A DNA stretch of 64,000 nucleotides, from assembly GCF_006716115.1 (NCBI RefSeq), contig NZ_VFOO01000001.1:2046001-2110000 (forward strand). Reading direction: 5' to 3'. The notes beneath the pieces are model-generated. The model had not been told where the DNA came from, searched no databases, and saw nothing but the letters and a program-made list of their open reading frames with translations. Source of the DNA: Subtercola boreus. Lineage in GTDB: Bacteria; Actinomycetota; Actinomycetes; Actinomycetales; Microbacteriaceae. The translations under genes and the position numbers were made by a program. Below, in pieces: positions 24,832-33,323 of the stretch. Numbering within the stretch: position 1 is the stretch's first letter; every line of letters starts with the position of its first letter.

Positions 24832-25452
24832 ATGAATCCTTCCGCCGAACTCGGGCTGCGTGACCGCAAACGCCTCGAGACCCGCGCGCGCCTCGAGCGT
24901 GCCGCGGTCAGCCTGGCGCTCCGTGACGGTCTCGCCCTGGCCACCGTCGACGCGATCAGCGAGGCGGCCGGCGTGTCGCCCCGCACGTTCTTCAACTACT
25001 TCGACAGCAAGGAAGACGCGGTCATCGGCGTACGCGATACGGCGGTCATGGCCGAGACCATCGCAGCGCATGGCCGACCCTCGGTCGGAGACGATCTCGT
25101 GAAGTCCGTCGTGCGGCTGCTGCTGGCCGTGATGGGACCGATGGTCTCGGCTCCGGATCTCCGTGAACAACGGCTGTCGATCATCCAGCACCATCCCGAA
25201 CTGCTCTCCCGGCAGGTGACGCAGATGACACGGATGGCAGATCAACTGGTCGCGGCCGTCCGCGACATTCTCGAAAGCGATCCCGATCCGTCCCGGCGGG
25301 GCACCGACCCCGAGATGCTGCTCGCGCTCTGCGGCAGCGGCGTGCGGATCGCCATCAAGGAGTGGATCGCCGCCGGCAGCACTCCCTCCCCCGAACTGCT
25401 TGAACCACGAGCGATCTCGCTCGTCAGAGAGGTAACGAAGAACATCCAATGA
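24832..25452 (+). CDS. TetR-family transcriptional regulator
   Basis: A 206-aa repressor-like protein. The N-terminal HTH is clear (RARLERAAVSLALRDG ... VSPRTFFNYFDSKEDAVIG); the C-terminal ligand domain is not assignable to a known effector. It overlaps the MFS exporter gene by 4 bp (ATGA), a normal TetR-efflux pair in which the regulator controls the exporter and itself. A leaderless start fits the TAAAGT element 7 bases upstream. Confidence 0.9.
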   Translation: MNPSAELGLRDRKRLETRARLERAAVSLALRDGLALATVDAISEAAGVSPRTFFNYFDSKEDAVIGVRDTAVMAETIAAHGRPSVGDDLVKSVVRLLLAVMGPMVSAPDLREQRLSIIQHHPELLSRQVTQMTRMADQLVAAVRDILESDPDPSRRGTDPEMLLALCGSGVRIAIKEWIAAGSTPSPELLEPRAISLVREVTKNIQ

Positions 25453-27134
25453 GTACCGCAACCACGCCGAAGATCGCCGCCACACCGGCGGCCAACCCGG
25501 CAACCAGACGCAACATCCTGCTGGTCTTCGCCGGCCTGATGGTCACCATGCTGCTCGCCTCGCTCGACCAGACCATCTTCAGCACCGCGTTGCCGACCAT
25601 CGTCGGCGAGCTCAACGGCGTCCAGTACATGCTGTGGGTCACCACGGCGTACATCCTCGCCTCCACCATCATGCTGCCGGTCTACGGCAAGCTCGGCGAC
25701 CTCATCGGCCGCAAGGGCCTCTTCATCGCGGCGATCAGCCTGTTCATCCTCGGCTCCGTGGTCGGCGGGCTGGCACCCGATATGGGCCAGCTCATCGTCG
25801 GCCGCGCCATCCAGGGCCTCGGTGGCGGTGGCCTGATGATCCTCTCGCAGGCGATCATCGCCGACGTCGTGCCCGCCCGCGAACGCGGCAAGTACATGGG
25901 CATCATGGGCGGCGTGTTCGCGCTGTCGTCGGTTGCCGGACCGCTCCTCGGCGGCTGGTTCACCGAGGGTCCCGGTTGGCGCTGGGGTTTCTGGATGAAC
26001 ATCCCCCTGGGCATCCTGGCGATCCTGTCAGCCGTGATGTTCCTGCACCTGCCGAAGGGCTCCGAGGCCAAGCCGCGTATCGACTTCGCCGGCATGATCC
26101 TGCTCGCATTCGCCTCGACCGGGCTCGTGCTCACCACGACCTGGGGCGGCAACACCTACGACTGGGATTCGCCCATCATCATCGGGCTGATCGTCGGAAC
26201 CATCGTGGCCGCCATTGCGTTCATCATGGTCGAGCGCCGGGCTGTGGAACCGATCATGCCGCCGCACCTGTTCAAGGACCGCAACTTCAACCTCACCACG
26301 ATCGCCGGTCTCATCATCGGCATCGCGATGTTCGGTGCTCTCGCCTACCTGCCCACCTACCTGCAGATGGTCACCGGCGCCAACGCCACCCAGGCCGGGC
26401 TCCTGCTGATTCCGCTGATGGCGGGGCTGCTGGTCACCTCGATCGGGTCGGGCCAGCTGGTCAGCCGCACGGGTCGCTACAAGTTCCTGCCGATCCTCGG
26501 CACCATGATCACGGCCGTCGCACTCGGGCTGCTGTCGACCATGACCGCAGGGATGCCCGTCTGGATCATCTGCGCCTACCTGGCCGTGATGGGCATCGGG
26601 CTCGGCATGTGCATGCAGATCCTGATCCTGATCGTGCAGAACTCGTTCCCGCTGCGTGAGGTGGGGACGGCGACCGCGTCGAACAACTACTTCCGCCAGA
26701 TCGGCGCCTCCCTCGGTTCCGCTGTGGTCGGGTCGCTGTTCGTCGCCAAGCTCACGTCGCTGATGGCCGAGCGCCTGCCCGCCGGTGCGGGCAACGCCGG
26801 TGGCAGCAATTCGTTCACGCCCGACCTGGTGCGGAGCCTGCCGTCGGCGGTGCGCGACATCATCGTCGGCTCGTACAACGACGCTCTGACGCCGGTGTTC
26901 CTCTACATGGTGCCGCTGGTGCTCGTCGCGACGGTGCTGCTGCTCTTCGTGCAGGAGAAGCCGCTGGCGACGACGCTCGACCGGGATGCGGCGCCTGCAG
27001 GGGTTGCCGCAGCGTCGGTTACGGCAGCCTCGGTTACGACAGCCTCACTCGAGATCGACGGGGCGTCGCACACGCGGCTCGCCGACACCGGGGTGGATGC
27101 AGACACCGAAGTGGTCTCCGCCCCCAGGCACTGA
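25449..27134 (+). CDS. MFS drug exporter, DHA2 (14-TM, EmrB/QacA-like)
   Basis: A 561-aa transporter with about 14 hydrophobic helices. DHA2 features are visible: LDQTIFSTALPTIV in helix 1 (motif D1), GKLGDLIGRK (motif A), and GRAIQGLGGGG followed by the antiporter-like GGVFALSSVAGPLLGG. It should export hydrophobic drugs or metabolites against protons. The C-terminal tail holds three AASVT units coded by a 15-bp repeat. Transcribed with the TetR gene. Confidence 0.9.
   Translation: MSTATTPKIAATPAANPATRRNILLVFAGLMVTMLLASLDQTIFSTALPTIVGELNGVQYMLWVTTAYILASTIMLPVYGKLGDLIGRKGLFIAAISLFILGSVVGGLAPDMGQLIVGRAIQGLGGGGLMILSQAIIADVVPARERGKYMGIMGGVFALSSVAGPLLGGWFTEGPGWRWGFWMNIPLGILAILSAVMFLHLPKGSEAKPRIDFAGMILLAFASTGLVLTTTWGGNTYDWDSPIIIGLIVGTIVAAIAFIMVERRAVEPIMPPHLFKDRNFNLTTIAGLIIGIAMFGALAYLPTYLQMVTGANATQAGLLLIPLMAGLLVTSIGSGQLVSRTGRYKFLPILGTMITAVALGLLSTMTAGMPVWIICAYLAVMGIGLGMCMQILILIVQNSFPLREVGTATASNNYFRQIGASLGSAVVGSLFVAKLTSLMAERLPAGAGNAGGSNSFTPDLVRSLPSAVRDIIVGSYNDALTPVFLYMVPLVLVATVLLLFVQEKPLATTLDRDAAPAGVAAASVTAASVTTASLEIDGASHTRLADTGVDADTEVVSAPRH
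27003..27047. repeat. 15-bp tandem repeat in the MFS gene tail
   Basis: Three 15-bp units (27003, 27018, 27033), each reading G-T-T-x-C-x-x-C-A-G-C-x-T-C-x, encode VAAAS-VTAAS-VTTAS after the last membrane helix. Confidence 0.85.
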
Positions 27135-27148
27135 GCCACTCCCCCCGG

Positions 27149-27214
27149 AGGCCCGACTCTCCCGTTTGCGCTGCGTTTCGACGCCTGAGCCGCACGAACG
27201 GGAAGGTCGGGCCT
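27149..27214. terminator. Long inverted repeat between convergent genes
   Basis: Arms 27149-27166 and 27197-27214 are 18 bp each with two mismatches (AGGCCCGACTCTCCCGTT against its complement), with a 30-base loop. It lies between the MFS stop and the convergent DUF7882-like gene. A bidirectional terminator is the likeliest role; there is no strong T-run. Confidence 0.7.
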
Positions 27215-27260
27215 TCTCTGTGGTGTGCAGGTGGGGTCTGGCGAGGGCTCGGGCGTGGCC

Positions 27261-27578
27261 CTAGTGCGGGAGGTTCGACGGATCGGGTTCGGGCAGCAGA
27301 TGCAGGCCCACGGTGCTGCTCGCGCCGACCATCAGAGCTTCGATCCAGGCCCGGTTCAGCACCGGTTCTTTGCTGCCGTAGAACTTGAACTGCAGCGGGA
27401 TCGACGGGTGCAGCCACAGGGAGGCGTGGCCGGCAGCCGATTCGGGGCCGTACGCGTACTGCATCGTGAACGATTCCGCCCGACGAAGCTTCGTCACGAT
27501 GACCACGCGCAGGTGGGCGAGCACCCGGTCATCGAATTCGATCTCCACGCCGGGGGATCCATAGATCAGTTTGCCCAT
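27261..27578 (-). CDS. Small conserved protein, DUF7882-like
   Basis: A 105-aa protein starting MGKLIYGSPGVEIEFDDRVL, with LAHLRVVIVTKLRRAESF and SLWLHPSIPLQFKFYGSKEP. I recognise this pattern as a small family common in Microbacteriaceae, formerly mislabelled ATP-dependent DNA ligase and now DUF7882; the name is from memory. No catalytic motif is seen. The start at 27578 is preferred over 27608 because a GGAG lies 11 bases upstream and the family start is MGxLxYG. Confidence 0.7.
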   Translation of the reverse strand: MGKLIYGSPGVEIEFDDRVLAHLRVVIVTKLRRAESFTMQYAYGPESAAGHASLWLHPSIPLQFKFYGSKEPVLNRAWIEALMVGASSTVGLHLLPEPDPSNLPH

Positions 27579-27703
27579 ACCCGCGGTTGCTCCGTTCAGC
27601 CTGATCACGCATCCCCCTGATGAACGCGCCCGTACAGTTTGCCAGCATAATCTGCCCGCCGACGTTCTCCTCGACAGGGCGCTCCGGCCGAGGCCAGTCG
27701 ACG

Positions 27704-28942
27704 TCAGCCGACAGCGCCGTTCCAGTCGTCGAACGGATCCCAGCCGCCGGGTCTGACGTAGGGCCTGCCGCCGATGGTGACCAGCGGATGCCCGTCCTGC
27801 CCTGCCCGCACCTCACCGATCACGCGGAACTCCGCCGGCAACTCCGCTCCCGGAGGGAACGTCGCCAACAGCGCGTGATCCTCTCCTCCACAGAGCACGA
27901 AATCCTCGGCTTCTGCACCGATCGTGCTGTCGAGCTCCCGCAGGGCCCGCCCCTCGGCTTCGATGGCGTCATGGAACAACTCGAGAGAACACCCGCTCGA
28001 CAAGGCGATACGCCCCGCGTCGAGCACCAACCCGTCAGACACGTCGAGCATCGCGGTGGCACCGGCCTCGGCGGCCGACCGCCCGGCCCCGAGAGGCGAG
28101 ACCGGGGCGAGCTGCGCCTCCACGATGGCGGGGTGAGCGGCGCGCACCGCCCGCCCGAGGGCGGCGTCAGGGTGACGCGCGCCGCCCGGCCGTTCCACGA
28201 CTGGTTGTTCGGCGACCGGTTGGTCGGCGACTGGCCGTTTCGCGACTGGCTGTTCGGCGACTGGTTCGGTTTCCGCCGTTCCCTGGTCCGACTGAGCGGC
28301 GGCGAACAGCCGGGCGATGCCGGCGCCCGCGAGGCCCAGCGCTCCCGCCACGGCGACCCGGTCTCCCGGCCGCGCCCCCGACCGCAGTACCGGAGAACGT
28401 CCGCCCAGGTCGCCGAAGGCCGTCACCGCGAGCACAAGGGTGTTCGACACCGACAGGTCTCCGCCGACCACGCCGGTGCCGGGTGACATCGCCGCGCAGG
28501 CGTCGCGGAGGCCGTCAGCGATGCCCTCCAGGAGAGCGACCGGGGTGTCGAGGGGGGCGGCGATCGCCACGACCAGGGCGCTCGGCGTCGCTCCCATTGC
28601 GGCCACGTCGGAGAGGTTCGTCACCGCGGCCTTCCACCCCAGGTCGTGCGGGGTCGACCAGGCGAGCCGGAAGTCGGGTCCGTGGATCATCGTGTCCGTC
28701 GTCACCACGAACCGGCCATCCGGCGCCGCGACCACTGCCGCGTCGTCGCCCGGGCCGATGAGCGCCGCGTCGGCGTTCGGCAGTCGCGGGAAGATCCGCG
28801 CCAGGGCGGCGACTTCGCCCACGACGGCGAGGGTGTCGGCAGCACGCGTGTCGGCAGCACCCGTGTCGGCAGCACCCGTGGCAGGGCCGATCTCGGACGC
28901 GTCTTCGCGCGAAAGCTGAGGGTCTGCCCCACGGGTGTCCAC
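27704..28942 (-). CDS. thiL: Thiamine-monophosphate kinase
   Basis: Final step to thiamine diphosphate. Motifs: IGPGDDAAVV, VVTTDTMIHGPDF, WKAAVTNLSDVAAMGA, LDVSDGLVLDA, GGEDHALLAT. At 412 aa it is longer than the usual 310-340 because of two repeat insertions: GAADT-type units at the N terminus (28833-28877) and five PVAEQ-type units in a mid-protein loop (28188-28262). The start is GTG at 28942, only 23 bp from the divergent DUF3515 gene. Neither insertion hits a conserved motif, so the enzyme is probably active. Confidence 0.92.
   Translation of the reverse strand: MDTRGADPQLSREDASEIGPATGAADTGAADTRAADTLAVVGEVAALARIFPRLPNADAALIGPGDDAAVVAAPDGRFVVTTDTMIHGPDFRLAWSTPHDLGWKAAVTNLSDVAAMGATPSALVVAIAAPLDTPVALLEGIADGLRDACAAMSPGTGVVGGDLSVSNTLVLAVTAFGDLGGRSPVLRSGARPGDRVAVAGALGLAGAGIARLFAAAQSDQGTAETEPVAEQPVAKRPVADQPVAEQPVVERPGGARHPDAALGRAVRAAHPAIVEAQLAPVSPLGAGRSAAEAGATAMLDVSDGLVLDAGRIALSSGCSLELFHDAIEAEGRALRELDSTIGAEAEDFVLCGGEDHALLATFPPGAELPAEFRVIGEVRAGQDGHPLVTIGGRPYVRPGGWDPFDDWNGAVG
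28188..28262. repeat. 15-bp tandem repeat inside thiL (mid-protein)
   Basis: Five 15-bp units on the pattern GGyyGTTCGGCGACT encode PVAEQ, PVAKR, PVADQ, PVAEQ and PVVER on the minus strand, giving a Pro/Glu-rich loop. Confidence 0.92.
28833..28877. repeat. 15-bp tandem repeat inside thiL (N terminus)
   Basis: Three units of GTGTCGGCAGCACCC (the first with one change) encode GAADT/RAADT units ahead of the catalytic domain. Confidence 0.92.
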
Positions 28943-28952
28943 GGCTCAACGG

Positions 28953-28958
28953 TAACCT
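28953..28958 (+). promoter_or_regulatory. -10 element (leaderless) of the DUF3515 gene
   Basis: TAACCT followed by 7 bases and the ATG at 28966. This selects the third of three consecutive start-capable codons (TTG GTG ATG). Confidence 0.55.
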
Positions 28959-28965
28959 GTTGGTG

Positions 28966-29652
28966 ATGCTTCCCCGTAAACGCCTCCTGGTTCCGGGGGC
29001 CGCCCTCGCCGCCCTCGTCGTCGCCGCGATCACCGGCTGCGCCCCGACCGTGGCGCTCGAACCCGCCGCCGGTGCGACCGACCCCGGCTGCGCCGAGGTC
29101 ATGGTGCGGCTGCCCACGACGGTCGCCGAGGAAACCAGCCGCGAGACGAACGCGCAGGCCACCGCAGCCTGGGGATCGCCCGCCGCCGTACTGCTCCGCT
29201 GCGGCGTGGCAGAGTATGGGCCCACCACCCTCCCCTGCCTCGACATCGGCAACACGTCGAGCCAGACCGGTCAGAGCATCCAGTGGATCGAGGACGACTC
29301 CGAGAAGCCCAGCTACACCTACACCACCTTCGGCCGGAGCCCCGCGACCCAGGTGATCGTCGACTCGAATGCCGTCTCGGCCACCACTGTTCTGATCGAC
29401 CTGCAGAGCGCTGTCGCGGCCATCCCGCAGACTTCGGTGTGCACGAACCCCGACGACGTCCTCGGCACGGCCGGCAGCGGCTCGGCGACCGGCTCGGCTA
29501 CGGACCCCACCAGCACGAACCCCACCAGCACGGACCCTTCCAGCACAGACCCCGCAACCGGCCCCGCCGGCACCGACGCCGCAACGCTGGCACCGTCGGA
29601 CTCCGGCGCACCGTTCATCATCGAGACGACTCCACCGGCCCCGGCCAACTGA
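28966..29652 (+). CDS. DUF3515-family lipoprotein
   Basis: A 228-aa exported protein with a signal peptide and lipobox ITGC near residue 25. The conserved core (GCAEVMVRLP, AAWGSPAAVLLRCG, SIQWIEDD) matches DUF3515, an actinobacterial family often beside thiL, ddl or rsmD. The C-terminal 60 residues are a low-complexity Ser/Thr/Pro tail partly coded by a 15-bp repeat. Function unknown. Confidence 0.85.
   Translation: MLPRKRLLVPGAALAALVVAAITGCAPTVALEPAAGATDPGCAEVMVRLPTTVAEETSRETNAQATAAWGSPAAVLLRCGVAEYGPTTLPCLDIGNTSSQTGQSIQWIEDDSEKPSYTYTTFGRSPATQVIVDSNAVSATTVLIDLQSAVAAIPQTSVCTNPDDVLGTAGSGSATGSATDPTSTNPTSTDPSSTDPATGPAGTDAATLAPSDSGAPFIIETTPPAPAN
29501..29545. repeat. 15-bp tandem repeat in the DUF3515 gene
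   Basis: Three units on the pattern CGGACCCCACCAGCA encode DPTST-NPTST-DPSST in the linker-like tail. Confidence 0.9.
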
Positions 29653-29668
29653 CGCCTCCTCGCTCCCC

Positions 29669-30103
29669 ATGGATCGCCCTCCTGCCACCCCGGATCCGGG
29701 CAGCAGTCGACCGGTCAGACGTCGCCGGAGACTCGCACTGGCGGTCGCGGCCCTCCTGACGATCGGTGTGGGGCTTGGTGTGCATTTCGGAGCGTCCGGG
29801 GCGGCCGCAGACTTCGCCGGCGACGCTCTCTACGCCGTGCTCGTGTATCTCGTCGTCGCCGCGATCGCGCCCCGGCTCCGTTCGGTGCGCGTCGGCGCCA
29901 TCGCCTTCGGGCTCTGCGCGGCCGTCGAATGCTTCCAGCTCACCGGCGTTCCGCAGAGCATCAGCGCCGGCTTTCCAGCCGCGGCGCTCCTGCTCGGGAG
30001 CACCTTCTCGCCGGTCGACCTCCTCGCCTACGCCGCCGGGATCGTGGTGATCACTGCGCTCGACGCTTCGGCTCTGACGGTTCGGCGGTCCCGGCACACG
30101 TGA
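29669..30103 (+). CDS. DUF2809-like small membrane protein
   Basis: A 144-aa protein with four hydrophobic segments after a basic N terminus. Segments such as GDALYAVLVYLVVA, CAAVECFQLTGVPQ and FSPVDLLAYAAG match DUF2809, an uncharacterised membrane family with VanZ-like features. It starts 16 bp after the DUF3515 stop and is probably co-transcribed. The following 108 bp, up to the convergent peptidase gene, are GC-rich without a gene. Confidence 0.72.
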   Translation: MDRPPATPDPGSSRPVRRRRRLALAVAALLTIGVGLGVHFGASGAAADFAGDALYAVLVYLVVAAIAPRLRSVRVGAIAFGLCAAVECFQLTGVPQSISAGFPAAALLLGSTFSPVDLLAYAAGIVVITALDASALTVRRSRHT

Positions 30104-30211
30104 TCGGAAACGATTGCAGCGAACCTCGACCCAGAGTCGCTCGGTGTGCCGAGTCCGTGTCCGTTCGTGCGCGCGCAGGCCGAGTGCCGCGCTCCCGGCC
30201 CGAGCGCGCCC

Positions 30212-32263
30212 CTACTCCGCCAGCCCGCGGCGCGCGAGCAGCGGGCCGATCTCCGCGGCCCGCCCGCGGAACTCGGCGTACGCCTCCAGTGGGTCCTTCG
30301 ACCCGCCGACCCCGAGCAGGAGCGCGCGGAAGCGGTCCCCGTTCGCCCGGGTGAGCCCGCCGTTCTCGCGGAACCACTCGACCGTGTCGGCATCCAGAAC
30401 CTCGCTCCAGATGTACGAGTAGTAGCCGGCGTCGTAGCCTCCCGAGAACGTGTGGGCGAAATACGTGCTCGAGTAGCGCGGAGGCACAGCGGCGTTGTCG
30501 AGCCCGACGGCCGCGAGCGCTGCAGTCTCGAAGGCCGCGACCTCGCGCAGTGATTCCTCCGCCCCGAGCGTGTGCCAGGCCTGGTCGAGCAGCGCGGCTG
30601 CCAGGTACTCGCTCGTCTCGAAGCCCTGGTTGAACGCCGCCGACTCCTGCAGGCGGGCTGCGAACGACGCGGGCATCGCCTCGCCGGTCTGGTGGTGCAC
30701 GGCGTAGTTCGCGAGCACTTCGGGCCAGAGCATCCACATCTCGTTGACCTGGCTCGGAAATTCGACGAAGTCGCGGTACACGCGCGTCCCCGCGAACTTC
30801 GGATAGGTGACCCGCGCGAAGAGCCCGTGCAGCGCATGCCCGAACTCGTGGAAGAGGGTGCCGACCTCGCTGTAGGTCAGCAGCGTCGGTGTGCCGGGAG
30901 CGGGCTTCGGCACGTTCAGGTTGTTGGTGACGACGGCAGGATGCCCGAGGAGGGCATTCTGGGCGACGAGCGAGTTCATCCACGCCCCGCCCCGCTTCGA
31001 ATCGCGGGTGTACAGGTCGAGAAGGTAGAGGCCGACCTCCGAACCGTCTTCGTCCCGGACGTCGAAGACCCGCGCCTCCGGATGGTACGCCACGAGGTCG
31101 GGACGCTCGGTGAAGGTGACCCCGTAGAGCCGGTTCGCCGCCCAGAACACGCCGTCCTGAAGCACCCGCTCCGCCTCGAAATAGGGGCGCATCTCTGAGG
31201 TGTCGATGTCGTAACGGGACTTGCGTTCCTTCTCGCTGAGGAAGGCCCAGTCCCACGCGGCGATCTCGAAGGCGTCTCCGGCCTGGCGCTGCAGCGCTGC
31301 CTGCTCGGTGAGGGCGTTTCGCGCTGCGGGGCCCGCGAGCATCCCGAGCATTCCCGCCACGGCGCCCGGCGTCCCGGCCGTCTGCCCCGACGTCACCAGA
31401 GCGGCGTGCGAGTCGAAGCCGAGGAGCGCCGCCCGCGAAGCCCGCACGCGGGCGATCTCCAGCACCAGCTCGCGGTTGTCGTACGCACCGCCGCGGCGTC
31501 CGCGCGCGAGGGAGGCGGCCATGATCCGCTCACGGAGGGCACGGTTCGTGAGGGTGGCGAGGTACGGATGCCCGGTCGGGAGTACGAGCGTGATCACGAA
31601 CGATCCCTCGAGTCCCCGGTCGCGGGCGGCTTCGGATGCCGCGGACAGCTGCCCGGCGTCGAGCCCGTCGAGCTCGGCGACGTCGTCGACCACGACCGCG
31701 AGGTCGTTGGTGTCGGCGAGCAGGTTCTTCTCGAACCGGGTCGTCAACGTGGAGAGTGTCTGGTTGAACTCCCGGAGTGCCGTCTTGTCGGCGTCGCCGA
31801 GGCCCGCGCCGGACCGGGTGAAGTCGGAGTGGTACCGCCAGGCGAGATAGCGGGCCTCCGCGTCGAGCGCGGTACCGGCCGCGTCGGCAGGAGCACCGGA
31901 CAGCCCCTCCCACACGGCCCGAACCCGGGCGAACAGCACGGGGTCGAGCCGGATCCGGTCCGAGTGCGCGGCGAGAACCGGCGCCAGCTCCTCTTCGAGC
32001 GCATCCGTGAACGGGCTGCTGTCGGCCGAGGCGCGGTTGTAGAACACCGTCGAGACGCGGGCCAGCGTCTGCCCTGCACGCTCGAGGGCGAGGATCGTGT
32101 TCTCGAAGGTCGCAGCATCCGGAACCGCCACGATCGCCGCGATCTCCGCCTCATGCTCGGCCAGACCCCGCTCGAACGCGGGCCGGTAGTGCTCGTCGCG
32201 GATCGCCCCGAAGTCGGGCAGCGAGTAGGGCAGCGGGCTGGGTTCGAAGAACGGATTGCTCAT
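30212..32263 (-). CDS. M3-family metallopeptidase (peptidyl-dipeptidase Dcp / oligopeptidase A type)
   Basis: A 683-aa cytosolic zinc peptidase from the ATG at 32263 (MSNPFFEPSPLPYSLPDF). The zinc motif LFHEFGHALHGLF with its downstream Glu region (FPSQVNEMW) is intact, and ETSEYLAAALLDQAWH and YSSTYFAHTFSGGYDAGYYSY match Dcp-type enzymes. It degrades short peptides. The leaderless -10 confirms the start although the frame stays open far upstream. Confidence 0.93.
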   Translation of the reverse strand: MSNPFFEPSPLPYSLPDFGAIRDEHYRPAFERGLAEHEAEIAAIVAVPDAATFENTILALERAGQTLARVSTVFYNRASADSSPFTDALEEELAPVLAAHSDRIRLDPVLFARVRAVWEGLSGAPADAAGTALDAEARYLAWRYHSDFTRSGAGLGDADKTALREFNQTLSTLTTRFEKNLLADTNDLAVVVDDVAELDGLDAGQLSAASEAARDRGLEGSFVITLVLPTGHPYLATLTNRALRERIMAASLARGRRGGAYDNRELVLEIARVRASRAALLGFDSHAALVTSGQTAGTPGAVAGMLGMLAGPAARNALTEQAALQRQAGDAFEIAAWDWAFLSEKERKSRYDIDTSEMRPYFEAERVLQDGVFWAANRLYGVTFTERPDLVAYHPEARVFDVRDEDGSEVGLYLLDLYTRDSKRGGAWMNSLVAQNALLGHPAVVTNNLNVPKPAPGTPTLLTYSEVGTLFHEFGHALHGLFARVTYPKFAGTRVYRDFVEFPSQVNEMWMLWPEVLANYAVHHQTGEAMPASFAARLQESAAFNQGFETSEYLAAALLDQAWHTLGAEESLREVAAFETAALAAVGLDNAAVPPRYSSTYFAHTFSGGYDAGYYSYIWSEVLDADTVEWFRENGGLTRANGDRFRALLLGVGGSKDPLEAYAEFRGRAAEIGPLLARRGLAE

Positions 32264-32270
32264 GCCCTGA

Positions 32271-32276
32271 AGCCTA
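32271..32276 (-). promoter_or_regulatory. -10 element (leaderless) of the M3 peptidase gene
   Basis: Minus-strand TAGGCT, 7 bases before the ATG at 32263. Confidence 0.5.
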
Positions 32277-32343
32277 CGACGAGCATCCAGAAGCCCGAGC
32301 GCAAGGGTCACCTGCCGATTGGCCAGCCTCGCCGAAGCGAGCG

Positions 32344-32349
32344 TAGCGT
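32344..32349 (+). promoter_or_regulatory. -10 element (leaderless) of the aldo/keto reductase gene
   Basis: TAGCGT followed by 7 bases and the ATG at 32357. The 93-bp gap to the divergent peptidase gene thus holds two leaderless promoters. Confidence 0.55.
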
Positions 32350-32356
32350 TGGGGGT

Positions 32357-33190
32357 ATGACAGTTCCCACAGTGACCCTGAACAACGGCATCGAGATCCC
32401 GCAGCTGGGTTTCGGCGTCTTCCAGATCGACCCGGCCGACACGAAGGAGGCCACGCTCGCCGCTCTCGAGGTCGGCTACCGCCACATCGACACGGCGGAG
32501 ATGTACGGCAACGAGAAGGAGGTCGGGCAGGCCGTGGCCGCGTCGGGCCTCGCGCGCGAGGACATCTTCGTGACGAGCAAGCTCAACAACGGCTTCCACG
32601 AGCGGGATGCCGCGCTGAAGGCATTCGACGGCACCCTGGAGGCGCTCGGTTTCGACTACCTCGACCTGTTCCTCATCCACTGGCCGCTGCCGAAGGTCGG
32701 CGACTACCTCGAGACGTGGAAGGCGATGGAGGAGATCCTCGCCTCGGGCCGCGCCAAGGCGATCGGTGTCTCGAACTTCCAGCAGCACCACCTGCAGCGC
32801 CTGTTCGACGAGGCCGACATTGTGCCTGCCGTCAACCAGATCGAGGTGCACCCGTACCTGACGCAGGATGCTCTCCGAGCGTTCGGCGCCGAGCACGGCA
32901 TTGCGACCGAGGCCTGGTCACCCATCGCCCAGGGCAAGGTGCTCGACGACCCCGCCATCGTGGCCATCGCCGACCGCCTCGGAAAGTCGCCCGCCCAGGT
33001 CACCCTGCGCTGGCACATCCAGCGGGGCGACATCGTCTTCCCGAAGTCGGTGACGCGCACCCGCGTCGAGGAGAACTTCGCTCTCTTCGACTTCGAACTC
33101 TCGGATGCCGACCTCACGGCACTCACCGCTCTGAACCGCGACGAGCGCACGGGCCCGAACCCCGACGAGTTCAACTACATCCCCGCCTGA
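32357..33190 (+). CDS. Aldo/keto reductase (2,5-diketo-D-gluconate reductase-like)
   Basis: A 277-aa NADPH-dependent carbonyl reductase. The catalytic tetrad is visible as Asp and Tyr in HIDTAEMYGNEKEVG, Lys in VTSKLNNGF and His in FLIHWPLP; the NADP-binding PKSVTRTRVEEN follows. Substrate unknown. Single gene, leaderless, converging on ddl across a long palindrome. Confidence 0.92.
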   Translation: MTVPTVTLNNGIEIPQLGFGVFQIDPADTKEATLAALEVGYRHIDTAEMYGNEKEVGQAVAASGLAREDIFVTSKLNNGFHERDAALKAFDGTLEALGFDYLDLFLIHWPLPKVGDYLETWKAMEEILASGRAKAIGVSNFQQHHLQRLFDEADIVPAVNQIEVHPYLTQDALRAFGAEHGIATEAWSPIAQGKVLDDPAIVAIADRLGKSPAQVTLRWHIQRGDIVFPKSVTRTRVEENFALFDFELSDADLTALTALNRDERTGPNPDEFNYIPA

Positions 33191-33248
33191 CCCGCCCGTC
33201 CCGCCCCTCCCGTCCCGTCCCCGCCCCTCCCGCGGCCCCCTGAACGCA

Positions 33249-33308
33249 ATCGAGTGGGCGATTTGGGCCCCAAAATCTGAGATTTAGGGCCCAAATCGCC
33301 CACTCGAT
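33249..33308. terminator. Perfect 22-bp inverted repeat between convergent genes
   Basis: The arms 33249-33270 and 33287-33308 are perfectly complementary over 22 bp (outer end ATCGAGTGGGCG, inner end GGGCCC). Inside them a second AAATCT/AGATTT stem extends the hairpin across a small bulge. It lies between the aldo/keto reductase and ddl stops. A bidirectional terminator or transcript-protecting hairpin is likely, though the symmetry is longer than needed. Confidence 0.8.
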
Positions 33309-33323
33309 GGGGTTTTAGGGGGG

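Noticed and set aside
33249-33308. Palindrome as an integration (att) site or transposon end.
   Set aside because: No integrase, no second copy and no target duplication are visible, and its place between two converging stops fits termination better.
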